Assembly (NCBI RefSeq): GCF_000814905.1
Contig: NZ_JXAG01000042.1
Location: forward strand, 124,001 to 188,000
Length of the DNA: 64,000 nucleotides
Source of the DNA: Enterobacter sp. Bisph1
Lineage (GTDB): Bacteria > Pseudomonadota > Gammaproteobacteria > Enterobacterales > Enterobacteriaceae
Direction of reading: 5' to 3'
Part shown: piece after piece, positions 18,259-26,821 of the stretch
Numbering within the stretch: the first letter of the stretch is position 1
Layout of the letters: every line of letters starts with the position of its first letter
The notes under the pieces: generated by a model
Databases searched by the model: none
What the model was told of the DNA's origin: nothing
Seen by the model: the letters and a program-made list of their open reading frames with translations, nothing else
Position numbers and translations under genes: made by a program

Positions 18259-18371
18259 GGTAACCTCCAGGTAATGTTGCCCGATATTCAATCAACGAAA
18301 CGCAGAAATAGCGTTTTGTATATTCATTGCGTGCATCTTAGCCCGGCTAAAACACGTTTTCAATGTGAAAT

Positions 18372-18385
18372 AAAACAACGTTTCA
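18372..18385 (-). promoter_or_regulatory. KdgR operator candidate upstream of kduI
   Basis: AAAACAACGTTTCA matches the KdgR consensus at every position and sits before the kduI start. A TGTGA half-site at 18365-18369 adjoins it. Confidence 0.75.
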
Positions 18386-18628
18386 ATTTTTATGCTTATT
18401 ATTTTTAAATCTGTAAACAGGATCACGAATGTTTGGCGTTGACAGCGTTTCGCTCACGGTTACGCTCTGTTAACCGTTTTAAATAAAGCATAGCAAACAA
18501 TGAGTTAATCCGATCTTTGAGTTTTGACGGTGGTTGGGTCGATTTTCCGTTTAAAATCAAAGCCCGTGCGAAAAATGGGTTTTCAGCCCCGTTTTTTTAC
18601 ACTCGGATAGTTCGCTTTTCTTATAAAT

Positions 18629-18664
18629 TGCGTCAGCAATCACACATATTGAAACATTGTTTTG
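18629..18664 (+). promoter_or_regulatory. CRP-like site plus KdgR operator candidate upstream of second ogl
   Basis: GAAACATTGTTTTG (18651-18664) fits the KdgR consensus except for the final base. Just before it, TGCGT-N6-TCACA (18629-18644) resembles a CRP site with a perfect right half. The pair is about 90 bp ahead of the ATG and would give repression by KdgR plus catabolite activation. Confidence 0.65.
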
Positions 18665-18754
18665 ATAAATTATTACCGTGTTTTTAAACTTTAATCATAG
18701 CTGGTCATTATTGGGGGCGCATTTTTCCCACCGGACCATCAAAAGGAGTGAAAA

Positions 18755-19930
18755 ATGGCGAAAGGCATGCGGGTAAAACTCAATTACGCTATCAGCCGCG
18801 ATCCGGATACCGGCGCGGAGATCACCCGCTTAACACCACCGGAAGTCACCTGTCATCGTAACTACTTCTATCAAAAATGTTTTTTTAACGATGGCAGCCA
18901 TTTGTTGTTTGCCGGCGAATTTGATGGTCACTGGAATTATTACCTGCTGGACATTGCGAAAGCCGAAGCCGTGCAGCTGACCGAAGGGGCTGGCGACAAT
19001 ACGTTCGGCGGGTTTCTCTCTCCCGATGACAGCGCGCTCTATTACGTGAAGAACGATCGCACCCTGCGCGAAGTTAATTTAACCACCCTCGCCGAGCGCG
19101 AGATTTATCGCGTGCCGGAAGAGTGGGTTGGCTACGGTACCTGGGTGGCAAACAGCGATTGCACTAAGCTTGTGGGGATTGAAATTGCCGCCAGCGACTG
19201 GACGCCGCTTAATGACTGGCAGCTGTTTCATGATTTCTTCCATAAAGGCCCGCACTGCCGCCTGCTGCGCGTCGATTTGCAAACCGGTGAATCAAGCGTT
19301 ATTCATGAAGAGAGGAACTGGCTGGGTCACCCGATCTACCGTCCGTTCGACGACAATACCGTCGCGTTTTGTCACGAAGGCCCGCACGACCTGGTCGATG
19401 CGCGTATGTGGCTGGTCAATGAAGACGGCAGCAATGTGCGTAAAGTGAAAGATCATGCCGAAGGCGAAAGCTGTACCCATGAATTCTGGGTCCCGAACGG
19501 CTCCGCACTGGTGTATGTCTCTTATCTGAAAGGTAAACAGGGACGTATGGTTTACAGCTTTAATCCGGATACCGGGATTAACGAGGCGGTGATGCCCATG
19601 CCTGCCTGTTCACACCTGATGAGCAACTTCGACGGCACGCTGCTGGTGGGCGATGGTTCCGGTACGCCGGTCGATGTGAAAGATACCAGCGGCTATACCA
19701 TCGATAACGATCCTTATTTATACGTTTTCGATGTGGCGAAAAAAGCCTATTTCCGCGTGGCGCGCCACGATACTTCCTGGGCGACGGTGGCGAACAGCCG
19801 CCAGGTTACCCATCCGCATCCATCCTTTACCCCGGATGACAGTGCGATCCTGTTTAGTTCCGATAAAGAGGGCAAACCGGCGCTCTATATCGCGAAACTT
19901 CCTGAGCAACGCGTGATGTTGCAAGCATAA
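18755..19930 (+). CDS. ogl: Oligogalacturonate lyase (PL22), copy 2
   Basis: A 391-residue paralog of the lyase at 8938 and close to the classic Dickeya Ogl in length. It has the same functional residues: His in CTHEFWVPNG (base), His in CSHLMSN and Gln/His/His in RQVTHPHPS (Mn site). It retains the segment after VGDGSGTPVD that copy 1 lacks and carries a longer C-terminus. AAAGGAG precedes the ATG. It is a monocistronic unit with its own KdgR/CRP region and terminator, divergent from kduI, so it is probably the main induced lyase. Confidence 0.95.
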   Translation: MAKGMRVKLNYAISRDPDTGAEITRLTPPEVTCHRNYFYQKCFFNDGSHLLFAGEFDGHWNYYLLDIAKAEAVQLTEGAGDNTFGGFLSPDDSALYYVKNDRTLREVNLTTLAEREIYRVPEEWVGYGTWVANSDCTKLVGIEIAASDWTPLNDWQLFHDFFHKGPHCRLLRVDLQTGESSVIHEERNWLGHPIYRPFDDNTVAFCHEGPHDLVDARMWLVNEDGSNVRKVKDHAEGESCTHEFWVPNGSALVYVSYLKGKQGRMVYSFNPDTGINEAVMPMPACSHLMSNFDGTLLVGDGSGTPVDVKDTSGYTIDNDPYLYVFDVAKKAYFRVARHDTSWATVANSRQVTHPHPSFTPDDSAILFSSDKEGKPALYIAKLPEQRVMLQA

Positions 19931-19961
19931 AAATTGAGTTAGTGTTTCTGTAACTGGCCTT

Positions 19962-19990
19962 GCCCTCCTTCACCAGAGGGCTTTTTTTTC
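19962..19990 (+). terminator. Terminator after second ogl
   Basis: GCCCTC and GAGGGC pair across an 8-9 nt loop, followed by eight Ts. Confidence 0.85.
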
Positions 19991-20205
19991 GTCTCGCAAG
20001 CCTGCGTCGGCATTTTTCCGGCCTTTTATCACCCCCTGTAGCTCATCAAATAAAACTCTTACCTACACACAGTAAAATTCTTAATTTAAATTCATTTTTA
20101 TTCAGCTTTCTTCCGTAGGCAGCGATGCTAAATACGCTACTTTCTACTGGCGAAGCTGCTTTTCTGTAATACATATTAATCAACGCTTCGAATCATGGAG
20201 GAAAT

Positions 20206-21231
20206 ATGTTATTCAAATCCACAATCGATGCAAAAAAACATGGGATATACACTGCTGTTAATAAGAAAAATGACATTCCAGAATTATCCGACAAATCAGT
20301 CAATAAATTATTACAAGTTTTACATGATGATCTGATTGATATTAATAATGTTTATTGCACCTATCCCGTCTATGACGTTCATATTAAACCTGCTGCTCTC
20401 CTTATCAGACATATCGTCCGATGTTTTATTATCGCTACCGGAGAAAAAGGCCACGATGGTCTTTTAATACCCGAAGAGAGATTTTATTTTAATTCGCCGT
20501 GGCTTAGAACTGAACTTCTTCCTGAACGTTGGGGCTATGAATCATGCAAAATTTTACTTGAAAGAATGCTTTCCAAATATCTTTTTGTTTTTGAATTAGC
20601 TAAAGCAAAAGAACTTCTTGAAGTAAGTCCGTTTTTATCAACAGACCCAAATCGTCGAGAAATCCTGACGTGGGTTTCAAGGATTGAAAGTAAAGCACAA
20701 CAGCAAAAAAAACATGTTACTGAGCTTTTAATGGCTGAAATGCTTGGTGCGCACATGTTCCGAAATGCAAATTCCAATGCTTTTAATAATGCGGTGCAGA
20801 GGGTTTTGTCTGCACAATTTTGTAACGACAAGGCGAAAATAAAATTTCAGGGTGATAGATTTTCCTTCAAGCGAAAAGTTAAAAAATTGAATCTCATGTC
20901 TACTGCGTTGTTAAAAGAGAAGATTGAAGATATTTTATTTGACAATACCGGAGAGGCTCTGTTATTCAAAGAAATGTCACTGCTGGACAGACTCGTTGAA
21001 CTTCATCGAGAAGACCAGGATAATTACCCAAGAGGAAAAAAAGTCACTCTCTTTTATACGGGGGTAAATGACAACCTCGACTGGTGGACAGCGGAAGAGT
21101 GTGAACAGGAGGGTTTTCCAGCGATACGGGCAACAACAAAAGAAATCCCCTCAGAATATGATTACATGATGGAAGCCGAACAATTACGGATCAGGTTCGC
21201 GCTACCGCCGCGTGAACGAGCCCCAGAATAA
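20206..21231 (+). CDS. Unknown AT-rich ORF, 341 residues
   Basis: A long frame with an excellent GGAGG 6-7 bases before the ATG and distinctly more AT-rich codons than the flanking pectin genes, which suggests horizontal acquisition. No signal peptide or membrane helix is seen. The protein is Lys/Glu/Leu-rich and probably mostly helical, with KKHVTELLMAEMLGAHMF in the middle and a Trp-rich NDNLDWWTAEECEQEG near the C-terminus. It lies alone between ogl and kdgM and is not recognised. Placement inside a pectin locus does not by itself imply a pectin role. Confidence 0.7.
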   Translation: MLFKSTIDAKKHGIYTAVNKKNDIPELSDKSVNKLLQVLHDDLIDINNVYCTYPVYDVHIKPAALLIRHIVRCFIIATGEKGHDGLLIPEERFYFNSPWLRTELLPERWGYESCKILLERMLSKYLFVFELAKAKELLEVSPFLSTDPNRREILTWVSRIESKAQQQKKHVTELLMAEMLGAHMFRNANSNAFNNAVQRVLSAQFCNDKAKIKFQGDRFSFKRKVKKLNLMSTALLKEKIEDILFDNTGEALLFKEMSLLDRLVELHREDQDNYPRGKKVTLFYTGVNDNLDWWTAEECEQEGFPAIRATTKEIPSEYDYMMEAEQLRIRFALPPRERAPE

Positions 21232-21395
21232 TTGACTCAACATTGAAGGTAAATACGCTTTGCTTAATCCTTTACGTTGGGTAATTTAAAGCATTTTACA
21301 GTATGGCGAATGGCCGATCGCCTTTAGCATATTCATGCTCTTTCATAATAATCTGTTTTCTTGCTGCACAACATTCTGCGCCCGACTTAAAAGCA

Positions 21396-21422
21396 AAAAC
21401 CCCGGCCAACGGCGCCGGGGTT
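21396..21422 (-). terminator. Terminator of kdgM
   Basis: ACCCCGGC and GCCGGGGT form a GC-rich stem; on the minus strand TTTTTGCTTTT follows. Confidence 0.85.
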
Positions 21423-21449
21423 ATCGCGAGGGTAATACCGTTCAGACAA

Positions 21450-22130
21450 TCAGAAAGAGTAAGCCACACCGAGACGGAAACGGGTCTGGCGTTCGTCGGA
21501 GTCTTTCACGCCCACGTTGCCCAGTTCCACATACGGAGACCAGTTTTTGTCCACTTTGTAAGCCACTCTGGCGTTATATTCGTTGGAGTAGGTTTTATCG
21601 CTATCACGCGTCACACCTTCGGTGCTCTTCGCGTAAACATAGTTCAGCTCGAAGCGGTAATCGCCCAGCGCCCAACCTACCCAGCTATCAAATTTGTTGA
21701 CTTTGTTATCAATGGTCGCGGAATCCGGGTTACGGGTATATTCATAGCGATAGCGGCCAGCGATATAAACGCCGTTATCAAAGCTGTACTGCGCGTGAAT
21801 ATAAGGTTTGTAGATGGAGAAAGTATCTTTACTTTCGATGTTAAAGCCTGGTGTTAACGCAAAATTGTCAGTTGCAGCCCAGCGCCAGTTAATGGACTCT
21901 TCGTGGCCGTTACCCACGAGTTCCGTTAACGGTTTATCCGCGTCATCGCCGCCAGATTTCCACTTCGCTTCTACACCAAAACCTAAACCATTATCGAAAC
22001 GGTGGGATACCGCAACGCGATCGGCGTTGGAACCGTTGTCGATGTATTCATGACGTAAGTCCACGGTGACGGCTTGTGAAGCAAAGGTAGCGCCAAGGAG
22101 TGAAGCGAGTGCCAGAGTTTTCTTAAACAT
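21450..22130 (-). CDS. kdgM: Oligogalacturonate-specific porin KdgM
   Basis: A 226-residue outer-membrane protein: signal peptide ending ATFASQA (about residue 20), then a 12-stranded small barrel with alternating aromatic strands (VDLRHEYIDNGSN, AGRYRYEYTR, YRFELNYVY) and the terminal RFRLGVAYSF with a C-terminal Phe, the BAM signal. KdgM-family porins pass acidic oligogalacturonides. It completes the uptake route with TogBMNA. The terminator is directly downstream; the 476 bp upstream region holds no clear KdgR consensus. Confidence 0.94.
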   Translation of the reverse strand: MFKKTLALASLLGATFASQAVTVDLRHEYIDNGSNADRVAVSHRFDNGLGFGVEAKWKSGGDDADKPLTELVGNGHEESINWRWAATDNFALTPGFNIESKDTFSIYKPYIHAQYSFDNGVYIAGRYRYEYTRNPDSATIDNKVNKFDSWVGWALGDYRFELNYVYAKSTEGVTRDSDKTYSNEYNARVAYKVDKNWSPYVELGNVGVKDSDERQTRFRLGVAYSF

Positions 22131-22606
22131 GAGATTACCTCAAGAATTAAAATTATGTTCCATTTTTATGGAATTGCATTTTATTTTTTTAATAACTTTA
22201 TTTTAGTGATCGCGATCGTAAATATTTGTATGGAGCTGAACTATGTAAAAAGGCGTGATGAATATCAATATATTTGCCCTATCCAGCCCGGTTAATATGA
22301 TAAAGATCACACCATTATTTTATTAACCGTCAGATTACAAAGTTAGATACAATTGCAAAAATCCTTTTAAAACAGTTAGATGAAAAAATAGCAAATATTA
22401 ATAAGCAAGCTAATTAATATATATTTAAATTGTCACAGAGGGAATGAAGCACTGAATCGCGGGCGAAATTGTATTGCCAAAGCATTCAGATGGATTATTA
22501 AGGGGTGTTATTTGGATTTTAATTTAATTGAAACGGACAATTTAGCCATCATTACAAACAATAAAGCCTTCCATACGGAAGGCTTTATTTTACTTAAGGA
22601 GAGAGA
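22131..22606. promoter_or_regulatory. kdgM upstream region with short dyad
   Basis: A gene-free AT-rich stretch before kdgM. TTCCAT (22158-22163) and ATGGAA (22168-22173) form a dyad about 28 bp from the kdgM ATG, which could be a leader hairpin or operator. TGATC/ATCACA-like words near 22300 might be CRP half-sites. The yqeF terminator occupies 22560-22588. Confidence 0.4.
22560..22588 (-). terminator. Terminator of yqeF
   Basis: AATAAAGCCTTCC and GGAAGGCTTTATT pair around ATAC, a long perfect stem with flanking A/T tracts. It is usable on both strands but is placed 19 bp after the yqeF stop. Confidence 0.85.
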
Positions 22607-23788
22607 TTAATCGCGTTCGATTGCCAGCGCCACGCCCTGGCCGCCGCCAATACATAACGTCGCCAGCCCTTTACGAGCGTGGCGTTTTTGCATTTCATGC
22701 ACCAGCGAAACCAGAATGCGGCAGCCGGAAGCGCCAATCGGATGACCCAGCGCAATCGCGCCACCGTTAACGTTTACCCGCTTCTCATCCCATTCCAGAA
22801 TTTTACCCACCGATAATGCCTGCGCGGCGTAGGCTTCATTGGCTTCAATCAGATCAACCTCGTCCAACAGCCATCCGGCGCGCTCAAGGCAGCGGCGCAT
22901 TGCATACACCGGCGCAATACCCATTAATGCAGGATCGACGCCGACGCTGGCAAAGGCGCGGATGCGCGCCAGAACGGGTAAATTGAGTTCCTGCGCTTTG
23001 CCTTCACTCATCATCAGCACCGCCGCCGCGCCGTCATTGATTGGCGAGGCGTTACCGGCGGTGACCGAACCGCTGTGTTCAAACGCCGGGGCCAGCTTCG
23101 CCAGCGCTTCCGCGCTCGGGTCAGTCCGCGGCTGCTCATCGGTATCCACCAGCAGGGTTTGTCCATCCGCCCCCACCGCGCTGACGGCAACAATCTCATC
23201 GCGAAAACGGCCGGAGTCAATGGCGGCGCGGGCTTTGTGCTGCGAACTTAACGCCCACTCATCCTGACGCTCACGACTGATGCCATATTCGCGCGCCAGA
23301 TTTTCCGCCGTCACGCCCATATGATAATCGTTAAACGCATCCCACAGACCATCATGGACCAGGCTATCGATTAACTGGCTGTTGCCAAGCTGCGCGCCGG
23401 TACGGCTGTCGGTTAGCACATGGGGCGCGCGGCTCATATTCTCTTGCCCACCGGCAATCACCACGTCCGCTTCGCCGCACTGAATAGCCTGCGACGCCAG
23501 ATGCAGCGCTTTCAGCCCGGATCCGCACACGTCGTTAATGGTGATAGCTGAAACCGTATTCGGCAGACCGCCTTTAATCGCCGACTGGCGCGCCGGGTTC
23601 TGCCCCGCGCCTGCCGTCAGCACCTGGCCTAAAATCACTTCATCAATATCCTGTGGCTGCACGCCGCTGCGCTCAATCAGCGCACGCACCACCAGGCTGC
23701 CCAACTCAACGGCAGAATGGCGTGACAGTGCGCCTTGAAAACAGCCGATAGGCGTGCGAACCGCGCCGACTATTACGACATCTTTCAT
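22607..23788 (-). CDS. yqeF: Acetyl-CoA acetyltransferase (thiolase) YqeF
   Basis: A biosynthetic-type thiolase of 393 residues, co-linear with E. coli YqeF. The nucleophile Cys is in INDVCGSGLKAL (about residue 88), the His in ALGHPIGASG and the second Cys in LCIGGGQG. ITGGQENMSRAPH-type sequence (here IAGGQENMSRAPH) marks the family. It condenses two acetyl-CoA or cleaves acetoacetyl-CoA; its physiological role in enterobacteria is unsettled. Its position next to the kdu region repeats the E. coli order. Confidence 0.93.
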   Translation of the reverse strand: MKDVVIVGAVRTPIGCFQGALSRHSAVELGSLVVRALIERSGVQPQDIDEVILGQVLTAGAGQNPARQSAIKGGLPNTVSAITINDVCGSGLKALHLASQAIQCGEADVVIAGGQENMSRAPHVLTDSRTGAQLGNSQLIDSLVHDGLWDAFNDYHMGVTAENLAREYGISRERQDEWALSSQHKARAAIDSGRFRDEIVAVSAVGADGQTLLVDTDEQPRTDPSAEALAKLAPAFEHSGSVTAGNASPINDGAAAVLMMSEGKAQELNLPVLARIRAFASVGVDPALMGIAPVYAMRRCLERAGWLLDEVDLIEANEAYAAQALSVGKILEWDEKRVNVNGGAIALGHPIGASGCRILVSLVHEMQKRHARKGLATLCIGGGQGVALAIERD

Positions 23789-23911
23789 CGCTATCCCCGC
23801 AGTTGGTCAATGCGGCCATAGTAGAGCATTGTTAATAACTATTAACGTGGATGTTTAAAATTGGTGAGATCAATCACAGCGAAAATGGATAGTGAAGGAG
23901 CTGGAAGGGAT

Positions 23912-23934
23912 TGCGCGGCCGTTAAGACCGCGCA
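23912..23934 (-). terminator. Hairpin after the MetQ-like gene
   Basis: TGCGCGG and CCGCGCA pair around 9 nt just past the stop of the binding-protein gene. No T tract follows, so termination is uncertain. Confidence 0.4.
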
Positions 23935-23944
23935 GAGGGGATAA

Positions 23945-24757
23945 TCAGTTATTAACCGGGATCACCGCGCCTTTATATTTGGTGCGGATCCACTCCTGAA
24001 TCTCTTTTGAGTGCAGCACGTTAACCAGCGCAACGATATCTTTTTTCTTCTCGTCACCACGGTGCACGGTAATAATGTTGGCATACGGGTTGTTCTCACC
24101 GCTCTCAACGGCTATTGGATCGTGAACCGGATCCAGACCGGCATCAATCGCGTAGTTGGCGTTAATCACCACCGCATCGCCCTCATCGTTGTTGTACATC
24201 TGCGGCAGCAGCGCGGCTTCAACATTTGGCAGGAACTGCAGTTTTTTCGGGTTATCCACGATATCGTCAATGCGCGCCGTCACTTTGTCGATACCCGGTT
24301 TCAGCTTAATCACGCCCTCTTTTTCAAAGATGGACAGGATACGCCCCTCTTCAGAAACGGCATCACGCATGATTACTTTCCCGCCCTGCGGCAGCTCTTT
24401 CAGGGATTTGTATTTTTTCGAGTAGATACCAATCGGCTCGATATGGATCGCGCCCGCGCTGACGAAATCATAGGTTTTGTCGCCCGCATGATCTTTGATA
24501 ACGCTGTTCAAATAAGGAATGTGCTGAAAGTAGTTAGCATCCAGTTCACGGCTGGCCAGCGCGGTGTTCGGCAGAATGTAATCCTGGAACGGTTTAATTT
24601 CGAGATCGATACCCTGTTTTGCCAGGATCGGTTTCGCCTGCTCGAGAATTTCTGCATGGGGTACGTTAGACGCGCCCACGGTCAGCGTATCGGCCCATGA
24701 GGAGAAGCTCAGCGCGCTGAGAGTGGCGGCGGCAATCAGTGTCAGTGTTTTTTTCAT
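23945..24757 (-). CDS. MetQ/NlpA-family substrate-binding protein
   Basis: 270 residues; last gene of a three-gene ABC importer. The family landmarks are TVGASNVPHAEIL, the FQDYILPNTALASRELDANYFQH ligand region and GDAVVINANYA. MetQ binds methionine in E. coli, and Salmonella SfbA-type relatives have been linked to other substrates, so methionine is likely but not certain. Unusually, the signal peptide ends SFSSWADTL with no lipobox Cys, so it should be a soluble periplasmic protein rather than a lipoprotein like E. coli MetQ. It is 18 bp from the permease gene. Confidence 0.88.
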   Translation of the reverse strand: MKKTLTLIAAATLSALSFSSWADTLTVGASNVPHAEILEQAKPILAKQGIDLEIKPFQDYILPNTALASRELDANYFQHIPYLNSVIKDHAGDKTYDFVSAGAIHIEPIGIYSKKYKSLKELPQGGKVIMRDAVSEEGRILSIFEKEGVIKLKPGIDKVTARIDDIVDNPKKLQFLPNVEAALLPQMYNNDEGDAVVINANYAIDAGLDPVHDPIAVESGENNPYANIITVHRGDEKKKDIVALVNVLHSKEIQEWIRTKYKGAVIPVNN

Positions 24758-24775
24758 GTTGTTGGTTTCCTGTAA

Positions 24776-25444
24776 TTATCGTTTATCTAATAGAGAAGTA
24801 ATCACGTCGCCGCAGAACTGGATAATGAAGACGATGATAAGAATGGTCACCGTCGCCACCAGCGTGACGTCGTTATGGTTCCGCTGGAATCCTTCCAGAT
24901 AAGCAAGATTGCCCAACCCGCCAGCGCCGATTACCCCGGCCATGGCGCTGTAGCTCACCAGCGCAATCAGCGTCACGGTGATACCGGACACCAGCGCAGG
25001 TGATGATTCGGGCAGCAATACCCGAAAGACTAAGGTGCTCAAACGCGCGCCCATCGAACGGGTCGCCTCAATCACCCCTTTATCCACTTCGCGCAGCGCA
25101 ATCTCGACCAGACGCGCATAAAACGGCGCAGCACCCACAATCAGCGCCGGCAACGCGGCGTTGGCTCCGAGAATGGTGCCGACGATGGTTTTGGTAAAAG
25201 GGATGAGCAGCACAATCAAAATAATGAACGGAATGGAACGGAAGACGTTGACCACAATCGAAATCACGCTATACAGCGTGCGGTTCTGGAACAGGCCGCC
25301 GCGCGCCGTCAGAAACAGTGCCAGACCGAGGAAAATCCCCAGCACGAAAGTCGCTACACCGGAGAGCGCGGTCATATACAGCGTCTCTTGCGTCGCCGCC
25401 CAGAGTTGCGCCCATTTCAGATGCGGAAAGAGTGAATCAACCAT
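24776..25444 (-). CDS. MetI-family ABC permease
   Basis: 222 residues with five to six membrane segments. The cytoplasmic coupling loop is EVDKGVIEATRSMGA, and GAGGLGNLAYLEGFQ plus the terminal QFCGDVITSLLDKR are typical of MetI. It forms the channel of the importer as a homodimer. Its start overlaps the end of the ATPase gene by 8 bases, so translation is probably coupled. Confidence 0.9.
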   Translation of the reverse strand: MVDSLFPHLKWAQLWAATQETLYMTALSGVATFVLGIFLGLALFLTARGGLFQNRTLYSVISIVVNVFRSIPFIILIVLLIPFTKTIVGTILGANAALPALIVGAAPFYARLVEIALREVDKGVIEATRSMGARLSTLVFRVLLPESSPALVSGITVTLIALVSYSAMAGVIGAGGLGNLAYLEGFQRNHNDVTLVATVTILIIVFIIQFCGDVITSLLDKR

Positions 25445-26459
25445 GGTTTACGACCTCGCTTGCAATATCCGTCTTGCCGAGGTCAGCAAGGATATTATTC
25501 AGTTGTTCCGGGGTCGCCTTCACATGCACCCATAATTGCCCAAATACGCCGTGCGCCGTTTGCGACATCTTGCCGTGCAGGATGTTAAACGGCAGGCCAT
25601 AGCGCAGCGTCAGTTCACCGACAATCGGCTGATGCGTGCTGTGGCCGGTAAAGGTCAGCTTAATCACCGTTCCGTCCAGCGCGCTATTCAGCTCAGGATT
25701 AAACGCTTCCTCTTCTTTATACTGGCTGACCTGACGTACAAACTGCTGGGTAATCGGCTGCTGCGGATGGGTAAACACGTCCAGCACTTCGCCCTCTTCC
25801 ACCACTTTGCCGTTCTCCATTACCGCTACGCGGTCACAAATTTTGCGCACCACATGCATCTCATGGGTGATCAACACCACGGTGAGTTTAAAGCGGCGAT
25901 TAATATCCAGCAGTAAATCGAGGATCTGATCGGTAGTCTGCGGATCAAGCGCCGACGTCGCTTCATCACACAGCAGCACATCGGGGTTATTCGCCAGCGC
26001 GCGGGCAATGCCGACGCGCTGTTTCTGCCCGCCGCTAAGCTGCGACGGCCAGGCGTTTTCACGCCCTTTCAGCCCAACCAGCTCAATCAGTTCCGCAACA
26101 CGCGCGTTAATTTTGGCTTTTGGCGCACCGGCAATCTGCATTGAAAAGGCGATGTTTTCGCGCACGGTGCGCGACCACAATAAGTTGAAGTGTTGAAAGA
26201 CCATGCTGATCTTCAGCCGCGCCTGGCGCAGAGCTTCACCGCGTGCGGCGGCAATGTCCTGGCCGTTGATCACCACGCTGCCGGAAGTCGGTTTCTCCAG
26301 TCCGTTTAACAGGCGAATCAGCGTACTTTTCCCGGCACCGCTGTAGCCAATAATTCCGTAAATTTGCCCCTGCTCAACCGTCAGATTGACATTGTCGACG
26401 GCGGTAATCGATGCCTTTCCCTGGTCAAAAATCTTAGAGATATTCCTGAGGACGATCAT
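25437..26459 (-). CDS. MetN-family ABC ATPase with NIL domain
   Basis: 340 residues. Walker A is GYSGAGKST, the Q-loop is FQHFNLL, the signature is LSGGQKQRVGIARAL, Walker B is VLLCDEATSALD, and the switch His is in LITHEMHVV. The C-terminal 90 residues form a NIL domain, which in MetN binds methionine and inhibits transport from inside. It is the first gene of the operon (ATPase, permease, binding protein). A perfect dyad lies 55 bp upstream. Confidence 0.92.
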   Translation of the reverse strand: MIVLRNISKIFDQGKASITAVDNVNLTVEQGQIYGIIGYSGAGKSTLIRLLNGLEKPTSGSVVINGQDIAAARGEALRQARLKISMVFQHFNLLWSRTVRENIAFSMQIAGAPKAKINARVAELIELVGLKGRENAWPSQLSGGQKQRVGIARALANNPDVLLCDEATSALDPQTTDQILDLLLDINRRFKLTVVLITHEMHVVRKICDRVAVMENGKVVEEGEVLDVFTHPQQPITQQFVRQVSQYKEEEAFNPELNSALDGTVIKLTFTGHSTHQPIVGELTLRYGLPFNILHGKMSQTAHGVFGQLWVHVKATPEQLNNILADLGKTDIASEVVNHG

Positions 26460-26513
26460 GCGTTGTTATTTTCCGTTTGGCGGTTTAGCAGTATGGATGT
26501 CCAGAAGATAATA

Positions 26514-26528
26514 ATCACTCTGAGTGAT
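26514..26528 (-). promoter_or_regulatory. Dyad upstream of the MetN-like operon
   Basis: ATCACT-CTG-AGTGAT is a perfect inverted repeat of 6 bp arms, positioned where an operator for the importer operon would be expected. It does not resemble the MetJ box (AGACGTCT), so the cognate regulator is unknown. Confidence 0.45.
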
Positions 26529-26795
26529 ATTTGAAATAACCAAATTGACATTAATTATAACTAAACGCGTTAATCCCGCCGGGCCACGGCCTGGATGATT
26601 TAGAATATATTTGGCAATCTTTTGCCGTATATCGCATAACTGGTAGGAGAATGAGGTGATAAGCAGGTAAAAATAGCGTATATCCCGCTTTTTCTGGCTA
26701 TCGATCCATCCCACTTACGGGCATGGATCTCTCTTCTAATGACTGAATAAAGGCAAAGCGCCAGACATGAAGCTGCAGGCGCTGGCCCAGGCAAG

Positions 26796-26821
26796 CAAAA
26801 CCGGGAGCCATCAGGCTCCCG
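26796..26821 (-). terminator. Terminator of the GGDEF gene
   Basis: CGGGAGCC and GGCTCCCG pair around 4 nt and overlap the stop codon; on the minus strand GTTTTGC follows. Confidence 0.7.
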
